A DNA stretch of 51,835 nucleotides from an uncultured Ruminococcus sp. (GTDB lineage Bacteria; Bacillota; Clostridia; Oscillospirales; Ruminococcaceae), in NCBI GenBank assembly GCA_947627175.1, contig CANQVA010000013.1, positions 1 to 51,835 of the forward strand, written 5' to 3'. The first letter of the stretch is position 1. Each line of letters opens with the position of its first letter. Made by a program: the position numbers and the translations under genes. Positions 7,828 through 16,246 of the stretch are shown piece by piece. A model generated the notes under the pieces. That model saw only the letters and a list, made by a program, of their open reading frames with translations, was not told the DNA's origin and made no database searches.

Positions 7828-8594
7828 AGCGTGTGAATTTCTTTTACTCTACAAAGCTGACATTTGACGATTATGTCCATAATCACAGTTTTGCACTCCG
7901 TGTTATACCGCCCGAAACGGACACACAACATATATTGTCATGCAGTCTGAATATAGCACCATACATTCCAACAAAGCAAACAGTCGATGCATTCGGAAAC
8001 AACGTGACAGCAGGTTATATGAGAGATGACCACCGCTTTCTTGACTTTGAGATAAAAGGCTCGGCACAGGTGAACCACAATAAACGCAGAACTGATTATA
8101 TGCCTTGTTATCTCTATCAGTCGCAGTATACTAAACCCGATAACGGACTGAAAACGTTCTATGAAAGTATAAAGAAAAAATGCACAGGAACAGTGGCAGA
8201 AAAAGCAGAATATATCTGCAATATACTTTCCGGAACAGTGGAATATGAAAAGGGATTTACTGATACAACAACTACAGCGGAGCAGGCTTTTGCCTTAAAA
8301 AAAGGTGTATGTCAAGATTTTTCGCATATACTTATATCACTTTTGCGAATGGAAGGTATTCCGGCAAGATATATCGCCGGGCTTGCATTTTGTGACGGTG
8401 AAACGCATTCATGGGTTGAATACTGGACGGGTGACCACTGGGAGGGCATTGACCCTGCTAACAACTGTCCCGTGAATGATGATTATATTGTAATTTCGCA
8501 AGGGCGGGATTTCCGTGATTGTGCCATTGACAGAGGTGTTATGTTCGGAAAATATACGAAACAGTTACAGCTTGTGAGAAGTGAAATGACTTGA
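7824..8594 (+). CDS. Transglutaminase-like cysteine protease/transferase
   Basis: This 256-aa cytoplasmic protein has no signal peptide. An N-terminal beta domain of the bacterial transglutaminase-N type is followed by the papain-like core. The triad is visible: Cys in KKGVCQDFSH (about 168), His in GETHSWVEYW (about 194), Asp in WEGIDPANN (about 211). Members linked to ATP-grasp/alpha-E pairs are thought to cleave or transfer the peptide that the ATP-grasp makes. It overlaps the gene before it by 4 nt and is followed within 14 nt by the deacylase gene. Confidence 0.85.
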   Translation: MKRVNFFYSTKLTFDDYVHNHSFALRVIPPETDTQHILSCSLNIAPYIPTKQTVDAFGNNVTAGYMRDDHRFLDFEIKGSAQVNHNKRRTDYMPCYLYQSQYTKPDNGLKTFYESIKKKCTGTVAEKAEYICNILSGTVEYEKGFTDTTTTAEQAFALKKGVCQDFSHILISLLRMEGIPARYIAGLAFCDGETHSWVEYWTGDHWEGIDPANNCPVNDDYIVISQGRDFRDCAIDRGVMFGKYTKQLQLVRSEMT

Positions 8595-8608
8595 AAGGAA
8601 TGATACCA

Positions 8609-9544
8609 ATGGTTGAAACAGTTGCAAGTGTACCGCTTGCAGTAAATGAGAACTTAACTATACAGAAAAGACGAATCCAAAACGGCAAAAATAAAACAAG
8701 GCTAAGTCTTGTGACAGGTACTCACGGCGATGAATTGGAAGGACAATATCTTGCGTATATGGTAGGGAACTTCATTGATGAACATATTGAACAAATTGAC
8801 GGCATTATTGACATTTATCCTGCACTTAATCCTATGGGTATTGACAGCATTACAAGAGGTATACCGATGTTTGACCTTGATATGAACAGAGTATTTCCCG
8901 GTACAAAACGTGGTACTATGGTTGAAGTTATATGCTCTTCTATTGTGGACGATTTGTCAGGTTCGGATATGTGCATTGATGTGCATTCAAGCAATATATT
9001 TCTAAAAGAAATACCACAGGTGCGTATAAGTGTACCGACTGCAAAAACACTTGTACCATACGCAAAAATGCTGAACGTTGATTTTGTGTGGATACATGAT
9101 GCCGCAACGGTACTTGAATCAACACTTGCACACACCCTCAACAGCAGAGGTACAAAAACTCTTGTTGTAGAAATGGGCGTTGGTATGCGTATTACAAAGG
9201 GATATTGTCAGCAGTTGTTTAACGGCGTGTTGAATTTGATGAAAGAGCTTGGAATTTGGAATGGTGAAACTTCTTCCGTGCGTGAGCCTATTATCTCCGA
9301 GGGACACAAGGTAGGTTTTGTAAATTCTGATGCAGCAGGAATATTTGTACCTTGTGCAAATTTCGGTGATAACGTAAAAAAAGGCGACCATATCGGCGAT
9401 GTTGTTGACCCTCTGACTTCAAAGGCAGTCGAAAAAGTGCTTGCTGTTTGTGACGGAATGATATTTACACTTCGTGAATATCCCGTTGTCTATGGCGGTT
9501 CACTTCTTGCAAGAATCTTACAGCCTGAAGGGGGGGAGGAGTAA
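8609..9544 (+). CDS. Zinc deacylase of the AstE/aspartoacylase (M14-like) family, intact active site
   Basis: A 311-aa succinylglutamate desuccinylase/aspartoacylase-type metalloenzyme. Zinc ligands are present: His and Glu of GTHGDELEG (about 34-42) and the His of CIDVHSS. The substrate-binding Arg of DMNRVFPG and the catalytic Glu of VVEMGVG are also present. A C-terminal beta-barrel follows, with GDNVKKGDHIGDV like a lipoyl/biotinyl fold. It should hydrolyse an N-acyl amino acid or a small amide; the substrate is unknown. I start it at ATG 8609, with AAAGGA 9 nt upstream, rather than TTG 8591 or ATG 8600, which touch the RBS. The stop overlaps the next ATG (TAATG). Confidence 0.8.
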   Translation: MVETVASVPLAVNENLTIQKRRIQNGKNKTRLSLVTGTHGDELEGQYLAYMVGNFIDEHIEQIDGIIDIYPALNPMGIDSITRGIPMFDLDMNRVFPGTKRGTMVEVICSSIVDDLSGSDMCIDVHSSNIFLKEIPQVRISVPTAKTLVPYAKMLNVDFVWIHDAATVLESTLAHTLNSRGTKTLVVEMGVGMRITKGYCQQLFNGVLNLMKELGIWNGETSSVREPIISEGHKVGFVNSDAAGIFVPCANFGDNVKKGDHIGDVVDPLTSKAVEKVLAVCDGMIFTLREYPVVYGGSLLARILQPEGGEE

Positions 9545-10467
9545 TGAAAAAGAAAATACTTTTTTCCCTCAAATCGCCTTACCGTGAACAGCTTGATATT
9601 ATCGGTTTCAGGTTCGGGCATGGTAAAAAGTCGCTTGCAATAGTGGGTGCTATGCGTGGAAATGAAGTACAACAGATGTATGTTTGTTCCCGAATGGTGC
9701 AGGCACTGAAAAAGCTTGAATCTGAGGGAAAAATAGCTGATGATACTGAAATACTTGTTGTACCCTGCGTAAATTATTATTCCATGAATATCGGAAAACG
9801 CTTTTGGGCTATGGACAATACAGACATTAACAGAATGTTTCCCGGCTATAATTTAGGCGAAACAACACAGCGTATTGCAGATGGTGTTTTCAGCAAATTT
9901 CAGGGCTATGAATACGGAATACAGCTTGCAAGTTTCTATCAGCCGGGAATTTTCCTTCCCCATGTAAAAATGATGGATACGGGCTTTACAGACCCTGAAA
10001 TTATGAAAGATTTCGGGCTTGAATTCGGCATTGTCCGCAAACCGAGACCTTATGACACTACAACACTTAATTACAATTGGCAAGTGTGGGAAACTAAGGC
10101 ATTTTCAGTATATGCAAATGCAACTGATGAAATAGATGTAAAGGCGGCAGATGAAGCCGTCAACGCTATACTGCGTTTTATGGGAAAAAGAGGAATTGTA
10201 ACGACAAAAACACCTCCGGGATATATTACTGAAATTATAGATGAGGACACGACAAAAGAAATACAGTCCGAAACATCAGGACTGTTTTTCAGGGTAACAG
10301 AAATTGGAAAGACGGTTGAACACGGCGATGTGTTGGGCAGGATATATGACCCGCTTGACGGTGAATTAGTTGCCGAAATAAGAACGCCTGTATCGGGAAC
10401 TGTTTATTTTGCTTATAACAGTCCGCTAATAAATGCAAAAACAGTATGTTTCAAGGTGATAAAGTAA
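9544..10467 (+). CDS. Deacylase paralogue with lost zinc and catalytic residues (pseudoenzyme)
   Basis: A 307-aa homologue of the gene before it, colinear along its length. The fold markers are kept (DINRMFPGY matching DMNRVFPG; the C-terminal barrel with GKTVEHGDVLGRIYDPL). The chemistry is not. The first zinc His is Arg (AMRGNE for GTHGDE), the DVH zinc motif reads QLA, and the catalytic Glu position reads VYA. So it probably binds a ligand or regulates its active partner, perhaps as a heterodimer. It is not decaying: the frame is intact and couples by TAATG overlap to both neighbours. Confidence 0.75.
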   Translation: MKKKILFSLKSPYREQLDIIGFRFGHGKKSLAIVGAMRGNEVQQMYVCSRMVQALKKLESEGKIADDTEILVVPCVNYYSMNIGKRFWAMDNTDINRMFPGYNLGETTQRIADGVFSKFQGYEYGIQLASFYQPGIFLPHVKMMDTGFTDPEIMKDFGLEFGIVRKPRPYDTTTLNYNWQVWETKAFSVYANATDEIDVKAADEAVNAILRFMGKRGIVTTKTPPGYITEIIDEDTTKEIQSETSGLFFRVTEIGKTVEHGDVLGRIYDPLDGELVAEIRTPVSGTVYFAYNSPLINAKTVCFKVIK

Positions 10468-10655
10468 TGAAAGAAAAGAGAGAGTTTCACGAAACAAAGA
10501 CTTTTGTATCCGATGATGGTAAAACTATAACTACTGTATCTGTAAGCAGTACAAGCAACAGTTCAACAGTATCATCAACTACAACATCATCAGTTACTAC
10601 AACAGTTACAAACAACGGCAATACCGTTACAACAACTATTAAAACAAAACAATAA
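10467..10655 (+). CDS. 62-aa Ser/Thr-rich peptide at the end of the ATP-grasp operon
   Basis: The ATG overlaps the stop of the deacylase paralogue (TAATG), so it is translationally coupled. The peptide begins MKEKREFHETKTFVSDDGK, followed by about 40 residues that are nearly all Ser, Thr and Val with Asn, and ends TIKTKQ. It has no signal peptide, membrane segment or known domain. Its place in an operon of peptide-ligating and deacylating enzymes makes it a candidate substrate or carrier for them; that is inference. It could also be a short structural protein. An in-frame Met at 10446 lies inside the upstream gene and is less likely. Confidence 0.6.
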   Translation: MKEKREFHETKTFVSDDGKTITTVSVSSTSNSSTVSSTTTSSVTTTVTNNGNTVTTTIKTKQ

Positions 10656-10662
10656 TAAATAC

Positions 10663-10697
10663 GGGGCTGTTGCTTGAAAAATTCAGACGACAGCTCC
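10663..10697 (+). other. Long stem-loop between the Thr peptide and the alarmone synthetase gene
   Basis: About 16 paired positions (GGGGCTGTTG and its continuation against ACAGCTCC, with a few wobbles) close a 3-nt loop. No T run follows, so it is a poor terminator. It may be a processing or stability element between two parts of one transcript. Confidence 0.5.
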
Positions 10698-10716
10698 ATA
10701 TTATGGAGGCTTATTC

Positions 10717-11706
10717 ATGATTACATTAAATGACTATCTATTTTCAGGTAATACCGTTCTGAAAATATTGCATCAATATTCAGGTGATTTGAAAAAATCA
10801 GCGATTGATACAAATAATCCGATTGACCTCGCACATTGTAATTTTTTGATACAGATTATTGAATTGCTTGAACATAATGATTTTCTTACATCGCAGTCAA
10901 AACGAATCAAAAAATTCTATAAACATATGACACAAGAATATCCTTTTCTTGCTTTTACATTCAAGGGAAGAATTAAATCGCTTATAAGGACGGAAGAAAA
11001 ATTCAACGGCTATATTTTAGAGTATATTTATGACTACTATCGGAAACATAGCCGTTATCCGAATGAAGCTGAAATTAAAAGTAATCTGCCATGTTTCAGA
11101 GATTTAATTGCTTATCGTATTGTCATTTCCATGCCGTTATGCCATTTGAAAGACGGTATGTCACAAGACGAAACAGAAAAAATCTATCTTTATGAAATTG
11201 CAAACTTATTGCCGGAGTTTTTAAAATTACACGGCTTTACAGCAGAATTGTCCGGCTCTGACCCTGACAAAACCGACGAAAAAATAAATGATAATAACCG
11301 ACCTTATTACAGAGATTATGTAGCTTTTCCCCGCCCTTCCGGCTATCAGTCACTTCATATTACATTTTATGATAACCTTGCAAGATGTTATACAGAAGTT
11401 CAACTCAGAACAAAAGATATGGACGACCTTGCGGAAATCGGAACAGCGAATCATTTCGGATATGAACGTCAGCAGGAGGAACAAAGAAAAAGGCGTGATA
11501 ATATTCCTATCGGTGAATGCAGATATTTTGATGAAGCCTATGAACGATTTACAAAATTACAGGAACTTGACCTTTCGGCTGTCAATGTGAATATGTTCAA
11601 GGCGTTCAACAATCAGCTTATCAACGACGGCTGCGGACTGTTCAGGGGTCGGCAAATATCGCCTTTTGAACATCTTTCACACTTTCAAAATGACCTTATC
11701 GACTGA
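10717..11706 (+). CDS. RelA/SpoT-type (p)ppGpp synthetase domain protein, synthetase only
   Basis: This 329-aa protein has one RelA_SpoT nucleotidyltransferase domain at about residues 85-260. Visible are FKGRIKS, the Mg-binding RDLIAYRIV, the G-loop FPRPSGYQSLH, and the EVQLRT plus GTANHFGYE ending. There is no HD hydrolase domain and no TGS or ACT domain, so it is a small alarmone synthetase-like enzyme, though longer than RelQ or RelP (about 210-230 aa). Added are an N-terminal helical region and a 60-residue C-terminal tail. It should transfer pyrophosphate from ATP to GTP or GDP. GGAGG precedes the ATG. No promoter is visible in the 61-nt gap, so it may be the last gene of the ATP-grasp operon. 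Confidence 0.8.
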   Translation: MITLNDYLFSGNTVLKILHQYSGDLKKSAIDTNNPIDLAHCNFLIQIIELLEHNDFLTSQSKRIKKFYKHMTQEYPFLAFTFKGRIKSLIRTEEKFNGYILEYIYDYYRKHSRYPNEAEIKSNLPCFRDLIAYRIVISMPLCHLKDGMSQDETEKIYLYEIANLLPEFLKLHGFTAELSGSDPDKTDEKINDNNRPYYRDYVAFPRPSGYQSLHITFYDNLARCYTEVQLRTKDMDDLAEIGTANHFGYERQQEEQRKRRDNIPIGECRYFDEAYERFTKLQELDLSAVNVNMFKAFNNQLINDGCGLFRGRQISPFEHLSHFQNDLID

Positions 11707-11752
11707 CAATTCCGCACAAGCTCTCAAAAAAACAATTGTTTTTAATTTTCGC

Positions 11753-11781
11753 TTGACAAAGTAAGAAATATGCATTATAAT
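11753..11781 (+). promoter_or_regulatory. Promoter of the cardiolipin synthase gene
   Basis: TTGACA (11753-11758), 17-nt spacer, TATAAT (11776-11781), giving a leader of about 100 nt. Confidence 0.85.
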
Positions 11782-11834
11782 AAGATTAGTGTGAAAAACA
11801 CTTTATGCAATAATAATGCAGTAATAAAATGAAT

Positions 11835-11875
11835 AATCCCGAAAGTCTGCCCCTTGGACTTTTGGGAATGTTTTT
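11835..11875 (+). terminator. Leader hairpin (possible attenuator) before cardiolipin synthase
   Basis: AATCCCGAAAGTC pairs with GACTTTTGGGAAT (one mismatch, one wobble), followed by GTTTTT and then directly by the GGGAGGAG ribosome-binding site. A small AGTGT/ACACT hairpin lies nearer the start of the leader. The form is that of an attenuator. The T run is short, so termination may be partial. Confidence 0.55.
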
Positions 11876-11890
11876 GTGGGAGGAGATTTA

Positions 11891-13474
11891 ATGGAAGATG
11901 AAAAAATAATACATCTTATTAAGAAAAAGAAAAAAGGTTTTTTAAAACTCATATTCAGCCGTTTATTTATAATAGGCATTCTTATTTTGTTTCAGGTATT
12001 TATGCTTTTATCAATTTATGCGTGGTTTTGGGAATTTGTTCCGCACTTCACAGCTTTGCAGATGTTATTTTCAATAATTATGGTTATACATCTTTTCAAC
12101 TGCGAAATGGACTCAACAGGCAAGCTTACGTGGCTTTTTATATTTATGATATCGCCTGTACCGGGAACTATTCTGTTCTGGATGACAAAAAAAGATATTG
12201 GCAATATGACCCTGAAAAAACGCATAAATTATCTTGTGAAAATGACAAAAAAGAAAATACCTCAAAATAAGGACGTTATAAATCATCCTGATATAGTTGG
12301 TTCATGTACAGACGATTTATGCAGATATCTTAATAAAAGCGGTTGTTTTCCGGTATATACAGATACTAATGTTACTTATTTTTCGTCAGGTGAGGAAAAA
12401 TTTGAATCGCTTATTGACGAACTTCAAAAAGCAGAGAAATTTATATTTCTTGAGTATTTTATTATTGATGAAGGTTATATGTGGGGGAAAATTTTAAGTA
12501 TTCTGGAGGAAAAAGTAAAACAGGGTGTTGACGTGCGTGTTATGTATGACGGAATGTGTGAAATTTCAACATTGTCATTTGATTATCCTGAACGTGTGGA
12601 AAAACTGGGTATTAAGTGCAAGGCTTTTTCACCTATAAGACCGTTTTTGTCAACGCATTATAATTACCGTGACCACAGGAAAATACTTGTAATTGACGGA
12701 AAAGTCGCTTTCAACGGCGGTATAAATCTTGCGGACGAGTATATAAACAGAATTGAACGTTTTGGTCATTGGAAAGATACTGCTGTTATGCTTAAAGGTG
12801 AAGCTGTTCAGAGTTTTACGCTTATGTTTCTGCAAATGTGGAATATAACCGAAAAAACTCCCGAATGGGACAAGTTCCTTAAATATGACTATCTTATTAA
12901 ATATGGCTCTGAGGAATCAGAAACAGACGGATTTGTTATGCCGTATTCGGATTGTCCGCTTGATGATTATAAAGTAGGTGAAAATGTATATATGGATATA
13001 CTTAACCGTGCTAATGATTATGTTCATATAATGACACCTTATCTTATTCTTGACGGCGAACTTGAAAGTTCACTGAAATTTGCGGCACAGAGGGGTATTG
13101 ACGTGAAAATTATTCTTCCCGGAATACCTGACAAAAAAATGGCATATGCCCTTGCAAAATCACACTACAGTTCACTTATAAAATCGGGTGTGAAAATATA
13201 TGAATATACGCCAGGATTTGTTCATGCGAAAGTCTGGTCAAGTGATAACGTGAAAGCGGTTGTAGGTACTATAAATCTTGATTATCGTAGTCTTTATCAT
13301 CATTTTGAATGTGCAACATATATGTATAAAACAAAATGCATATCAGATATTGAAAAGGATTTTCATGAAACTCTTGAAAAGTGCCGTGAAGTCACTACAG
13401 AAACGATTAAAAATGAAAAACTCTTCTATAAGGTTTTCGGAGGACTTATGAAAATATTTGCACCTCTTATGTAA
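11891..13474 (+). CDS. cls: Cardiolipin synthase (phospholipase D family)
   Basis: This 527-aa membrane enzyme condenses two phosphatidylglycerol molecules into cardiolipin and glycerol. The N-terminus is basic and is followed by two membrane helices (about residues 20-75), as in ClsA-type enzymes. Two PLD catalytic motifs are complete: DHRKILVIDGKVAFNGG (about 260) and FVHAKVWSSDNVKAVVGT (about 440). Start is ATG 11891 with GGGAGGAG at the right distance; an in-frame GTG at 11876 would swallow the RBS. It is transcribed from a strong promoter through a leader hairpin. Confidence 0.92.
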   Translation: MEDEKIIHLIKKKKKGFLKLIFSRLFIIGILILFQVFMLLSIYAWFWEFVPHFTALQMLFSIIMVIHLFNCEMDSTGKLTWLFIFMISPVPGTILFWMTKKDIGNMTLKKRINYLVKMTKKKIPQNKDVINHPDIVGSCTDDLCRYLNKSGCFPVYTDTNVTYFSSGEEKFESLIDELQKAEKFIFLEYFIIDEGYMWGKILSILEEKVKQGVDVRVMYDGMCEISTLSFDYPERVEKLGIKCKAFSPIRPFLSTHYNYRDHRKILVIDGKVAFNGGINLADEYINRIERFGHWKDTAVMLKGEAVQSFTLMFLQMWNITEKTPEWDKFLKYDYLIKYGSEESETDGFVMPYSDCPLDDYKVGENVYMDILNRANDYVHIMTPYLILDGELESSLKFAAQRGIDVKIILPGIPDKKMAYALAKSHYSSLIKSGVKIYEYTPGFVHAKVWSSDNVKAVVGTINLDYRSLYHHFECATYMYKTKCISDIEKDFHETLEKCREVTTETIKNEKLFYKVFGGLMKIFAPLM

Positions 13475-13538
13475 AAGCATGAAAAAGTCTGTTACTGATT
13501 TATTTTTAATTTGATTATTTTTAAAGGAGATGGAAGAA

Positions 13539-14021
13539 ATGAAAAGAACCGATTATATAAACTGGGACGAGTATTTTATGGGAATTGCCATGTTTTCAGC
13601 CGAAAGAAGCAAGGACAATTCAACACAAGTCGGTGCTTGTATAGTAAATGATGAAAAAAAGATAGTTGCGGTTGGTTACAATGGTATGCCGACTGGCTGT
13701 AATGATGATGAAATGCCATGGGAACGTGAAGCGGAATCTGCCATTGATACAAAATATCCTTTTGTATGCCATGCGGAACTAAATGCCATTCTCAACAGAA
13801 ATTCATCGTCTTTGAACGGCTGTACACTTTATGTTACACTTTTCCCATGTAATGAGTGTGCAAAGGCTATAATACAGTCAGGCATTAAAAGAGTTGTATA
13901 TTACAGCAATAAATACAAGGGTACAGACAGTGTTACAGCGTCACAGTTTTTATTTGATAAGTGCGGCGTGAAAACTGAACAATATCAGAAAAGCGGAAAA
14001 GAAATTACTCTTTCATTGTAA
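13539..14021 (+). CDS. dCMP deaminase (ComEB-like)
   Basis: This 160-aa zinc-dependent deoxycytidylate deaminase supplies dUMP for thymidylate synthesis. Zinc and catalytic residues are visible in CHAELNAI (His, Glu at about 83-85) and FPCNECAKA (two Cys), with GYNGMPTG as the substrate loop. I start at ATG 13539, 9 nt after AAAGGAG; the ATG at 13530 touches that site. No promoter is evident in the short gap after cls, so cotranscription with it is possible. It ends at a bidirectional terminator. Confidence 0.9.
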   Translation: MKRTDYINWDEYFMGIAMFSAERSKDNSTQVGACIVNDEKKIVAVGYNGMPTGCNDDEMPWEREAESAIDTKYPFVCHAELNAILNRNSSSLNGCTLYVTLFPCNECAKAIIQSGIKRVVYYSNKYKGTDSVTASQFLFDKCGVKTEQYQKSGKEITLSL

Positions 14022-14023
14022 AT

Positions 14024-14056
14024 AAAAAGGGACTGTTTATGGCAGTCCCTTTTTTA
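14024..14056. terminator. Bidirectional terminator between dCMP deaminase and GGDEF genes
   Basis: AAAAAGGGACTG pairs with CAGTCCC and is followed by six T. Read on the minus strand it also ends in T. The genes converge here. Confidence 0.85.
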
Positions 14057-15985
14057 TGATTTGAGATATTTTGAACGCTTTTTTCTGCGTTTTTCCTTGT
14101 ACATTACTTTGTCCGCCTCCGTAACAAAACGGAATATATCTTCATTAGGTTCAGGCACAGTAATTACGTGTCCTATACTTGCGTTGAGTTCAAACGGATA
14201 AAGTTTTGTTTTGTTTATTTTTTCTATATTCATTTCAATTTTCTTTGTAAGATTTTTTGCATTATCTTCATTGTAATCAGGTGCAAATACTATAAATTCA
14301 TCACCACCAAAACGACAGTAAACCTCATTTTCTTTGCAGGATTCACGGAGAACATCGGCAATACTGCATATTGCGACATCACCTATATCATGACCGTAAG
14401 TATCATTTATGCTTTTCAAACCGTCAAGGTCTATGAACATAAGCATAATATTACGCTTTTCGGAAATACAGCTATTGTAAATTTCTCTTGTTGCATTTAC
14501 AAAACCGTTTCTGTTGTAGATACCTACAAAAGTATCTTGAGTATAAAGTTTCCGAAGGTGTTTAATGACAGTATTCAGGCAGAGAAGTTTTCTTATATTT
14601 TCAAGTGAATTGCTTATACTTATAGACAGAGTTTCAAACATTGAATTATGTATATTTACTCTTGGATTCATTATTACCATATACCCTAAACAGCGTATGC
14701 CGAAATGAAGTGGTACAAGATAATAAAAACGTCCCGATTTCGGTGAACGTGAAACGTCCGGCAAAATATCGCTTTTTTTAATAGTACAGCTTTCATAAAA
14801 AATTCCCTGCTTGTACGCAATCGGCACAAGAATGTTTTCAGTATATTCAGAGGGAACAGGTGTATTTTCATTTTCCTTATATGAATTTTCATCATTAAGT
14901 GATTCGGAATCCCAGTTATCACAAAGACAGAAATAAAATTCCTCCGGATTCATTTCAGATACAAATTTTTTAAGTGAGTTAATATACTCTTCATAGGTAT
15001 TGTTACCCAGCAACAGACAGGAAAGGTGATTGAAAAGTGACATATAGCTTTGAGATTTTTCAAATTTCATATAGTTTTTGTAATTAAATTCTTTTAAAAT
15101 TTTTATGTTGGGCGGGTCAACAGGTGAACAACCGCAACTTTCAGTAAAGCGTGTTGACATATCAAGTATAACACTTCTTTCCTGCGGTATTTTATTAAAG
15201 TGATTGAAAAGCATACGGCAGGCAAGTTGTCCCGACAATGTAAGCGGTCTGTCCACGGAAGTTATTTCAATCTGATAATTATGAGTATTATATGTATTGT
15301 CAAAACCCGTGACAGCTATATCTTCAGGTATTTTATACCCGGCTTCTGTAAGACGGTTTATAGCCGATGCCGCCATTACATCATTCGCACATATCAGAGC
15401 GTCAGGCAATTCTTTCCAGTGTTTTAAAAAGTATTCCGCACCGTTTTTTCCGGACGGTGCTCTGAAATCACCATAAAAAATATTCTCTTCATCAATGGGA
15501 ATATTATTTTCTGAGAGAACGTCAAGAAATGCACTTAAACGGTCAGCACTTTCAGGATTATCAGCAGGTCCTGAAATATAGCTGAATTTTTTAAATCCGT
15601 GATGCTTGACCATATGTTCTGTAATTTTACGCATTGCTTTTTTATTGTCAATTCCTATATGATAAAATTCAGGTATATCATTATCCATACTCACAGCAGG
15701 TATACCGGCTTTTTTTATTCTTGTCAGTATATCATTTACAACAGGTTGATAGTCAATTGTATTTGTCAGAAGAATAGCACCGTCATAATTTCTGAAATCA
15801 GGGAGATTGAAAATATTAAATTCGCCGTTATCATGTGTAGGGTTTCCGATTGAACCTATAAAAGATATAAAGGTTTCAATGTTCATTGAACATTCAGAGG
15901 CAGAAGCGGAAATTCCGTTAAGAATAGTACTCTGATAGCTTTGGTCAATTCCGGCGATAATTACTGCGATTCTGTAAACAGGCAT
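14054..15985 (-). CDS. LacI-type periplasmic-binding-fold sensor fused to GGDEF diguanylate cyclase
   Basis: This 643-aa protein lacks a signal peptide and a DNA-binding domain. Residues 1-290 form a LacI/GalR-type sugar-binding fold (RIAVIIAG, AILLTN, FSYISGP, DALICANDVMA, DIAVTGFDN). A middle region resembling a GAF-like fold follows. The C-terminus is a GGDEF domain with MLMFIDLDGLKSINDTYGHD and FGGDEF at about 558-563. The active-site loop is intact, so c-di-GMP synthesis is expected. The inhibitory I-site reads KENE where RxxD is usual, so product inhibition may be lost. The architecture suggests cytoplasmic sensing of a sugar or nucleoside. RBS AAGGAG precedes the ATG. Confidence 0.88.
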   Translation of the reverse strand: MPVYRIAVIIAGIDQSYQSTILNGISASASECSMNIETFISFIGSIGNPTHDNGEFNIFNLPDFRNYDGAILLTNTIDYQPVVNDILTRIKKAGIPAVSMDNDIPEFYHIGIDNKKAMRKITEHMVKHHGFKKFSYISGPADNPESADRLSAFLDVLSENNIPIDEENIFYGDFRAPSGKNGAEYFLKHWKELPDALICANDVMAASAINRLTEAGYKIPEDIAVTGFDNTYNTHNYQIEITSVDRPLTLSGQLACRMLFNHFNKIPQERSVILDMSTRFTESCGCSPVDPPNIKILKEFNYKNYMKFEKSQSYMSLFNHLSCLLLGNNTYEEYINSLKKFVSEMNPEEFYFCLCDNWDSESLNDENSYKENENTPVPSEYTENILVPIAYKQGIFYESCTIKKSDILPDVSRSPKSGRFYYLVPLHFGIRCLGYMVIMNPRVNIHNSMFETLSISISNSLENIRKLLCLNTVIKHLRKLYTQDTFVGIYNRNGFVNATREIYNSCISEKRNIMLMFIDLDGLKSINDTYGHDIGDVAICSIADVLRESCKENEVYCRFGGDEFIVFAPDYNEDNAKNLTKKIEMNIEKINKTKLYPFELNASIGHVITVPEPNEDIFRFVTEADKVMYKEKRRKKRSKYLKS

Positions 15986-16020
15986 GATAATATCATCTCC
16001 TTAAAATAAACTTTATATAT

Positions 16021-16049
16021 ATTTTACAATAATATATAAAAAAAATCAA
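16021..16049 (-). promoter_or_regulatory. Possible promoter of the sensor/GGDEF gene
   Basis: On the minus strand: TTGATT (16049-16044), 17-nt spacer, TAAAAT (16026-16021). The surrounding 16000-16180 region is very AT-rich and shows nothing else I can support. Confidence 0.45.
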
Positions 16050-16182
16050 TAGAATTATAATATATTATTTATTAACTATATTCATAATTTGTCAATATAA
16101 TTTTTCCTTGTTTTTTTCTTTATGAAAATTTTCCGATATTCAGATAAATTTTACATCATAATGCCGAATTTTCAAAGTGTTA

Positions 16183-16210
16183 TTGACAAATTCTGAAAAC
16201 ATGGTATACT
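16183..16210 (+). promoter_or_regulatory. Promoter of the pyrophosphatase gene
   Basis: TTGACA (16183-16188), 16-nt spacer, TATACT (16205-16210). A second TATAAT-like hexamer lies just downstream. Confidence 0.7.
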
Positions 16211-16246
16211 TAATTATAGTATAATATTTTTGGAGGTAGACAATAA

